Positions 57,266 through 64,000 of a DNA stretch of 64,000 nt are shown here, one piece after another. The DNA is taken from the NCBI GenBank assembly GCA_036023115.1, contig JAYKKT010000056.1, positions 4,455,001 to 4,519,000 on the forward strand, given 5' to 3'. This stretch comes from Brasenia schreberi (Eukaryota; Streptophyta; Magnoliopsida; Nymphaeales; Cabombaceae). The notes beneath the pieces were generated by a model. It searched no databases and was not told the DNA's origin. It was given only the letters and a program-made list of their open reading frames with translations. The translations under genes were made by a program, and so were the position numbers. Every line of letters begins with the position of its first letter. Position 1 is the first letter of the stretch.

Positions 57266-57826
57266 TCTATTAAATGTATATACGCACATATAATTATGTC
57301 TTATTGAAACTTGAAATATTATGGTTGGATTTGAATGTCAAATCAATTTGGATTGGGTCTGATAAACCCACTCCAATATCCAATGGGCCTGTGGTCCTGC
57401 AGGCCATCCCATTCAATCCTATGTCGGCCACAAGGACCAGACGGACTGGGCAATTAGGCCCTGCTTCAAATATCGGCCAAAAATCTCTGGCTTCCATATT
57501 ACTTTGTGCCCCCAACGCATAAATTGTTATGGGTTAAAAATTATGAGAGCACCAGAAAGTCCCCGAACAAGCGCAAGCTCGCCACGGAATTCTATGACAT
57601 GCATGAACACTCGTGAAATTGATGATCACTTCCACGACAAGCAACTCTGTTTCTTAAACTTCTAAAAATGGAATTGAACCCCGAGATGTCCAGCTCCACC
57701 ACATTTTTAAAATCTGAATAAGCCTTGGGAGGACTGCGTCACTGCTCCTTTTCTTCTGGATGGAGGTTGGCGATTCTAGACACAAGCGTGACCGAAAGAG
57801 TCCATATATCCATCTACATGAATTGT
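57266..57826. other. No recognisable gene
   Basis: Unique DNA. Frames at 57,274-57,522 on both strands have no recognisable motif. Confidence 0.4.
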
Positions 57827-58033
57827 GACCAGAGGTCGAGTCATGTCCTATGGACCTCTCATTAAAATAAAATGATATATTATAAGTACATAGGAAAATA
57901 GAAAACCATTGGCTATATATATATGACCAGAGGTCAAGTCATGTCCCTATGGACCTCGCATTAAAATAAAATGATATATTATAAGTATTATAAGTACATA
58001 GGAAAATAGAAAACCATTGGCTGTATATATATG
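57827..58033. repeat. Tandem duplication of about 100 bp
   Basis: GACCAGAGGTC begins at 57,827 and 57,925. Both units run through CATTAAAATAAAATGATATA and end GGCTATATATATATGAC or GGCTGTATATATATGAC. The second has an extra TATTATAAG. The unit sits directly before another duplicated block. Confidence 0.85.
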
Positions 58034-58089
58034 ACATTCTTCAAGAAACATGGAGGTAAAGGTCCGTATTCATTTGGAAGAGTGGTGCC

Positions 58090-58720
58090 AAAAGATTTGG
58101 TTGTCATTATGTTGACCAGTATATATGACTTGAAGTATACACGGCCCAAAGCACAAAATTTTGCAAGGAACCGTTTGAAACATCTAGTCATATATCTTGC
58201 AATCAATATGATGGAATGTTCAAACCATTCCAAAAGACTCTTCTATTAGGGGTTGGAGGAGATTAGAAGGTTGATGTGCAGGTGGAAATCATTCTTTTTC
58301 CGATGGTTGGTCACTCTCCAATGTCCATTCCAAAGGGTTGGAATGTAAATTTTCAATGGTTAAAAGAAGGACGTCGCAATAAGTTTCCACTGAAATGGAA
58401 TCTATACAAGGATTGGCTCGTTGCTGTACATGTCTATGCCATGAAGAAGGCTGTGCTCGAGATTGACTCATGGAGATCCCGCAAGATTTGGTTGTCATTA
58501 GGTTGACCAGTATATATGACTTGAAGTATACACGGCCCAAAGCACAAAATTGTGCAATTAACCGTTTGATGGTGCAACCTCTAGTCATATATCTTGCAAT
58601 CAATATGATGAAATGTTGAAACCATTCCAAAAGACACTTCTATACAAGGATTGGCTCCTTGCTGTACATGTCTATGCCGTGAAGAAGGCTTTGCTCGAGA
58701 TTGAATGATGGAGATCCCAC
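58090..58720 (+). repeat. Overlapping local duplications of unknown sequence
   Basis: AGATTTGGTTGTCATTA occurs at about 58,093 and 58,484, followed each time by about 130 similar bases. CTATACAAGGATTGGCTC occurs at about 58,402 and 58,642, followed by about 90 similar bases. Frames such as 58,031-58,249 are open but have no recognised motif. The arrangement suggests two rounds of tandem duplication of a once larger sequence. Its origin is unknown to me. Confidence 0.75.
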
Positions 58721-58739
58721 AAGAATGGAACATGTGCTG

Positions 58740-59349
58740 TAATTGGCTTTCGCGTTTAGCTCTCCATCTTCTTTGAGGCACACACGTTTATATTCGTTCA
58801 TAAGTAGGCATAATACCCTTTGTTTTAGGAGACATATTTGTGGCCATTTTAAGATGCCTTTTACTATATAATTTCTTTGTTGTTTGGACTTCAGCTTCCT
58901 TCGTTATCAGAAAAGTATCTACACAAGAAGTACTTGCCTAGGTAAAAGAATCAATGTACATACTGCTTTATGGCGATAATGACGACTCATCCAAGTCCAA
59001 TCTTCTTTCTTTCGAACAATTTCATTATTGTAAAAAATACAAGTCCGTGAGGATCAAGGAGCCAACAAGCAATTACAGAGCTAGGTTATCGCACATTATA
59101 TATGAATTTCCATTATAGACTTTTAGCTGTCCTTCTGACCACATTACACTCTATAAATCATTATTTGGCAAGAGATACATTTTAAATTCCACTAGTATTT
59201 TGGCCACCATGTCCACAACCATCTCAACATTCATATCGTCCCTTTAAACACTTTCACATTTCGTGCATTTCATAACTCCACATTGTGAAAACTTCGAGTG
59301 AAAATTGATATCTCCAACTATATTTGCCTACACTTTTAGTATAGTTCCA
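58740..59349. other. No recognisable feature
   Basis: No frame, repeat or motif that I recognise. L1 LINE similarity begins near 59,350. Confidence 0.4.
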
Positions 59350-59389
59350 TCACCAATCGACTAAAGACAATTTTATAGCAGCCGCTTGC

Positions 59390-60330
59390 AGTTGGAAGAT
59401 TAAATGCCTTGGCTTTGTGGAGAGGGTGATCTTAGCAAAATCAATACTCGCCTCATATTCCTATTTACCTGATATTGGTGGATGAGCTACCAAAGTCCAT
59501 GTGTCTGGAAATCGAACGGACTCAACCACAATTTATTTGGCGTCCTATTGGAAGAGCTTTTGTAAGATAAAAATGAGTGGTGGCTTGGGGATCAAACATT
59601 CATAATCCATGAATCAAGCATGCCTATTAAAGATAGCTTAGGCTTTGCGTGTTAACTATCAAAGTCTATGGAAGATAATTATAATAAAGGGGAGCTGATT
59701 CTCAGACAACCGTGGGTGCATTGTCATCTAATTTGTAGCGAGTGATAGTGAAAGTGTGGCCATTTATTAAGATGGGAGCTTGTTGTTATCTTGGAAACAG
59801 TACAAGCATTTTAGAAGGCTGAGCGGTTGGGCAAGAGTCTATATGAAATAGTTCGCCTACTATTCCAGCTAATGAGTTGAACTGAAAGATATGTTACTTA
59901 ATTGTGGACAGTCACTGGGATTGGTAGAGAATTCAAACTGTTTCACCAAATGAACTAGTGGCTCAGATTAGAGCTATTCCTGTAACAATGGTTGAGCTTG
60001 GACCTGAAGGCATCAATTGGTAGCAACATTAAATGTAAAGAATGAATATTTCCCGGTTAGAGATGAAGTCAAGACTAATCATACACAACTGTGGCGAAGC
60101 ATTTGGAAATTACCTTAGCTTCATCGTATAAAAGTCTTTTTTTGGATGGCTGGACACAACAAACTATACACCGGTGAGGTATGAGGGAGGTGCAATGGAT
60201 CCATTAGAGTGCCATTTGTACAAAGCACATGAGAACGTCTTGCATGCAATTCGAGATTGCTCGAGGGAAGCGGTTATATGGCATTAATTAGTATCAAGAG
60301 AGAAGCATGTGCTATTTCTTGAAGCTCAGT
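59390..60330 (+). pseudogene. L1 reverse transcriptase C-terminus and zf-RVT
   Basis: Text such as ERVILAKSILASYSYLPD, then MSGGLGIKHS and MNQACLLKIA, and SLWKIIIIKGS corresponds to the plant L1 blocks around GRVTLAKSVL, EGGLGIRHL and N.A.LAKL. Further on, LWRSIWKLPRLHRIKVFFWM and AGHNKLYTGEV are the zf-RVT start (WK...VP..v..FLW). Many stops and frame changes. Confidence 0.75.
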
Positions 60331-60589
60331 CATGCACTTGGATGCACCATAACATTATTGACAATCCTTAATCGAAGGAGAAGGGAGAAACTTAATGGAG
60401 ACTAATATTTGGAGTACGTTGTTGGTTGTTATGGAAGTGAAGGAACAAGAGCCTCTTCTAAGTCAGATTAGGACTCCCTCGTTTCTTAGCATTATTAATT
60501 GAGCGCTCCGCATCAACTTTTGAGAAAGCCAACAATATGTTGAATGATGACAGAGAAAAGAGGGTAAAATCAAGTGAAAGAATTTGGTT

Positions 60590-60960
60590 GCAGAGGGGTG
60601 GATCAAGATTAGTTGTGATGGTGAGAGCCGAGGAAATTCTGGAGTTGCTGGTTGCAAGGGCGTGATACAGGATACTAATACAAGATGGTTAGTTGGTTTT
60701 GCATAAAATACGTTTCAGTGCTCAGCCAAGCACGGAGAGCTAATAGGCCTTGAACTAGCATGGGCTAAGGGCTACCGCATGATAAACCTTGCGATGGACT
60801 TCTTGGAACTAGTAAGGTGGTTCTATGATGATCAATAGGTTGGACAATGTGCAAGAACTCTCCTTAAGAGATGAGGAAGAGATACTGCTATGTCCGTATT
60901 GTGTACATCCATCGTGAGAGCAATCAAGTAGCTGATATATTAGTTAAGAACAACACGCAG
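60590..60960 (+). pseudogene. L1 terminal RNase H
   Basis: Reads WIKISCDGESRGNSGVAGCK, GVIQDTNTRWLVGFA, then SAKHGELIGLELAWAKGYRM and NLAMDFLELVRW, and later a HRESNQVAD.LVKN block near 60,910-60,950. These carry the Asp, Glu, Asp and final His/Asp regions of RVT_3 RNase H. A stop interrupts after LVGFA and frames change near 60,840 and 60,880. Confidence 0.8.
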
Positions 60961-61100
60961 CCTACAAATGAGCGATAGACTTCATATCTGGGAAGAAGCA
61001 CACTATCTTTTGTTACGATAGGAATGCAGATTATAGGCTTGAGATCCCTACATAGGTGGGAATCTAATATCCTAGGCTTCTTGCCTCCTTTGTAACAAAA

Positions 61101-61584
61101 GAAAAATAGGCAGTGAGAGATTGTGGGAACGTTATAAAATGCCGTACTCTACTCCAAACCTGTTTCACTTGTGAACACATTACCAAGTGATGTATCATCG
61201 TTTCTGTCTGCATTCAACATATGTGATGACAATCTTTTGTAATTATTAGTTGTTTTCTCAGATTTTCTTTTTTAGGTGATGCGTAGGTATAAAAATCTCA
61301 TATAAAAAACTTAATCTTACTAGGGACTTTTAGTTTTCATACCGTCAACCATAAATTTTTGCCAGACATGTGAGATATTGGTGTATCTATTGATAGTAAA
61401 TATGGCAACTAATTTTATATCCTGAGCTTATTGAATAAAAGCTTGATTTTGCAGGATCCCATAGTGGTATATCAAGCCCGTTCCCAACTTTTAATTGAAG
61501 ACTCTTTTTGTTAATTTAGCCTGACCGTAATCTCCCTAACATTTCCTCCAAATTTCCATTTGCTACTAGCAGTTGGCTCACTAG
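61101..61584. other. No confident feature
   Basis: Possibly the far end of the minus-strand L1 fragment, but no motif is clear. Confidence 0.3.
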
Positions 61585-62318
61585 TGCTAAGCTATGAATT
61601 TAGATTTCGGTTTCAGGGATTTGAAACGGGTAATTGTTATGACTCCCAGGATCTTTAAGGATATCGATGGGTAGTCCTCCCCTCACTTTCCAAATCAAAC
61701 ATTTCTCAATCAGCCTTTTACATTCCATCAGGCTTCTCCGTGCCCACAATGGATGCTGGCCTGCTTCCGCTTGCCTAAAATATGAATAAGGAAACTATTT
61801 TCCTTTGGATACTTAAAAAATCAAGTGCCCACCCATGATTAATCGCCACGCTGCTTTGCAATCTGGCTATGTTAAACGACCTTAGGTCTTTTAAACCGAT
61901 CCCACCTTCTACTTTCCTTATATTTGTGACATCCCATACAAACGATTGTTGCTTTTTACCCTCTTTTGATCCATCCCAATAAAATTTCATCATTTCATTT
62001 TCTTGTTCTTCCAAGTGTCCTCCTGGCAACTTGAAACGTGACATTATGTAGATAGAATGGACACTCCGATTGTCTTAATCAATACTTCATGCCCTGTGCT
62101 GATAATAAGCTTCTCTTTCATGCTTGAAACTAATCTTGATGTATTCAAACATTTCGTTGTTCGATTTCTTGAAAATTGAGGGTAGAACAGTATTTATCTT
62201 TGGGTCCTGTATTTTATCTGCCAGTTTGTTCATATTTTTATGTTGGCCACGTACCTGCTCATGCCTGCTTAATATTTCTAACACTTTGGAATAATGTTGG
62301 TTAGAAGCTTTATAGCAA
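61585..62318 (-). pseudogene. L1-type LINE fragment, opposite strand
   Basis: Minus strand from 62,318 downwards: ASNQHYSKVLEILSRHEQVR with GQH (the plant L1 block before KS in the reverse transcriptase thumb), MSRFKLPGGHLEEQENEMMK, FYWDGSKEGKKQQSFVWD, EGGIGLKDLRSFNIARLQ, and at about 61,760-61,640 HPLWARRSLMECKRLIEKCL with WKVRGGLPIDILKDPG. Order and motifs match plant L1. It is a different copy from the plus-strand one, and it ends at the hAT terminal region on the right. Confidence 0.8.
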
Positions 62319-62754
62319 TGTTGTAAAAGCTGTATCGGTGCCCATATTGCACTATGCAGCGATACGATTGTATTGTACCGTATGGTATGGTATGGTATGA
62401 TACAATGATTTTTTTTAATAAAAAATAAAAATAAAAATAAAATACAAAAATACAAAAATTAAAATTAATGAACAAAACATATATAACACAATGAAGAAGC
62501 ATCCATACAATAACAAAAACATCTCTTAATGAAGTTATGAACAAGGCTATAAGCTTACAAGCATTCATAATTCCATATTCTATAATCCATATTCCATACC
62601 ATTAACTATTAAGTAATATTAACATAATACTTAATAGTGAATATAGAAGGAGTTTAACTTAATAAACAACAAAGTTATAAGTACAACTTACATTTACAAT
62701 CATCAAAGATGAGAACGTTATAAAGTTACAAATAAAAGTTAAAACAAATTACAA
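62319..62754 (-). other. 3' terminal region of the right-hand hAT element
   Basis: Noncoding DNA between the transposase stop and the L1 fragment. It starts near TAGCAATGTTGTAAAAGCTG and holds GTATCGG, GCGATACGATTG and a (TATGG)n run (62,377-62,397), typical of hAT subterminal regions. The other end lies beyond the window, so terminal repeats cannot be verified. Confidence 0.45.
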
Positions 62755-64000
62755 TCATCCACAAAGTGACTCATAATCAACAACATTATAATCAATGTAG
62801 TCAGGATCACCACTATCGCCATCATCATCATCTCCTCCCTCTTCTTCCTTCATAATAGGATATGCCCATCCAACACCTTCAATTTCATCATCTCCAACTC
62901 CAAGTTTTGCTTCGACTTTGAGTGTCCTCCAGTTTTCATCCTCTAAAATGATAGGGTACTCCTCATCTTCGACCCAATCATAAAAAATATAAATATTTTC
63001 GTAACTCAATGGGTCATGTGACACCTTCTTTGCCCTTCTTGCATCCTTTTACATTTTCATGTAAAGAAAGAATATTTAAATTATAAAGGATATCAAATGC
63101 AATATAGCCACATCAATCATTCATTATTAATAAGATTAAGAAAGAATTGGGCAACAACAAACAATATATATTTTAAAATTATTACCATTGTTTTAACTTC
63201 ATGTTATAGGCAACGTATATCAAATTACGCAGTCAAGCATGCTCCAGTCTGTTTTGCTTTTTCATGTGAATGCATTCGAGAAAGCTCCAATTCTTCTTGC
63301 ACCCACTCAAACTACATGTTTAACTCAATATACGTTGAACAAACCTTGCCAAGTTCGGTGCATCTATACCAAAACGAGTCCACCATTCATTTGAAATAAA
63401 ATATGATACTAATTAATAAGAAACATATGGAGTCAATTAATTAATAACTTAAATGAATATTAATAAAAACATAATACATGGTCACATCTGTGAGTAGAAT
63501 TGGATTGTAATTGACCTTCCAAAATGTCTGACACTCTTTATATACTTGCTTAACTCTAAATGGATATTATAACGAGTAGATGAATATTCAACAAGATCAA
63601 TTGTATTTAATATACCCTTTTTCACTCATTCATCCTCTACAAAGTTAGGAGAAAATCAAATAGAAGGGTTAAGGAAATATGTAGGAGCATGCAAATTATG
63701 TTACATTTGGTGGTTCTAACGTACATCAATTATCTTCCAAACCTTCTTTAGAAGTGATTGTTTGCAGTCAAGGTTTGCTTCTATTTTAAATTTGGCTTTA
63801 TCCAAAGCATCATATATATATAAGGCATAGCAGATCTATCTTCACTATCCACCATCCTCATTACCTTAACTAAAGGTATAGTCATCCTAAAAAAATTGCT
63901 GCAACTTTTCCAAAAATCATCATTAAAAATAATATCTACCACAACAATCTCCTCCCTCTTTTTAGACCAACTAATAAAGCCCTATTCATTAGATACAAAT
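62755..64000 (-). pseudogene. DUF659/hAT-dimerisation transposase, C-terminal part, cut by window edge
   Basis: Minus strand from the right edge: FWKSCSNFFRMTIPLVKVMR, MVDSEDRSAMPYIYDALDKA and KKVWKIIDVR match the DUF659 to hAT transposase region. Around 63,360-63,240 WTRFGIDAPNLARFVQRILS, then TCSLSGCKKNWSFLECIHMK with KKQNRL, is the hAT dimerisation domain. The last exon-like stretch SHDPLSYENIYIFYDWVEDE ends in an acidic Asp/Glu tail at 62,755. A few stops and frame breaks (for example in VQRILS*) suggest a pseudogene, though introns may explain some. Confidence 0.8.

Larger units (their letters stand above)
59350..61100 (+). mobile_element. L1-type LINE, 5'-truncated
   Basis: Plus-strand remains of the last third of a plant L1 LINE: end of the reverse transcriptase domain, the zf-RVT region and an RNase H domain. 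The order and the plant-specific terminal RNase H identify the L1 clade. The upstream part (endonuclease and most of the reverse transcriptase) is missing, as usual for LINE insertions. The 3' end is placed at the A-rich stretch AACAAAAGAAAAATAGG near 61,100. No target duplication was confirmed. Confidence 0.75.

Overview
This is a stretch of plant nuclear DNA. The coding remains are angiosperm-type LTR retrotransposons (Ty3/gypsy of the Tat type with two RNase H domains, and Ty1/copia), plant RTE and L1 LINEs, two kinds of hAT transposase, and a G-type lectin receptor-like kinase. The sequence is AT-rich. Nearly all mobile-element reading frames carry stops, frameshifts or deletions, so most of the window is old, nested repeat DNA around one intact gene. 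No rRNA, tRNA or CRISPR array was recognised. The species cannot be named from the sequence.

Left part (1-22,000). A decayed gypsy copy (+) runs off the left edge (pol 1-2787, 3' noncoding DNA, LTR-like DNA to about 5334). Then come a probable solo LTR (5335-6070) and a 307-bp tandem array derived from the end of an RTE LINE (6531-7395). A copia copy (A, +) ends abruptly at 10,182 against a doubly truncated gypsy fragment (10,183-14,125, -). A short unique stretch follows with a TATA box and a 33-codon secretory exon ending at a splice donor, possibly the first exon of an alpha-amylase gene. It is followed by copia copy B (+), which is cut by an RTE-type LINE (about 18,026-21,632, +).

Middle (22,000-26,870). 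The only intact gene is an intronless G-type lectin S-receptor-like kinase (22,664-25,033, 789 aa) with altered glycine-rich and P+1 loops. A 495-bp hAT-like MITE lies downstream.

Nested hAT block (26,870-49,391). A TTF/ZMYM-type hAT element (transposase on -) has recognisable terminal repeats and an 8-bp target duplication matching at 6 positions. A 13.9-kb gypsy element (29,502-43,419, -) with a perfect 5-bp duplication CCAAC splits its transposase gene inside one codon. A 4.8-kb copia element (44,158-48,985, +) sits in its upstream part.

Right part (49,392-64,000). Copia copy C (+) has recognisable LTR starts. It is followed by a 1.18-kb near-perfect palindrome with an AT-microsatellite loop, locally duplicated unknown DNA, two L1 LINE fragments on opposite strands, and the C-terminal part of a DUF659/hAT-dimerisation transposase (-) running off the right edge. 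The only gene likely to serve the plant is the receptor kinase. The rest is a record of successive insertions.
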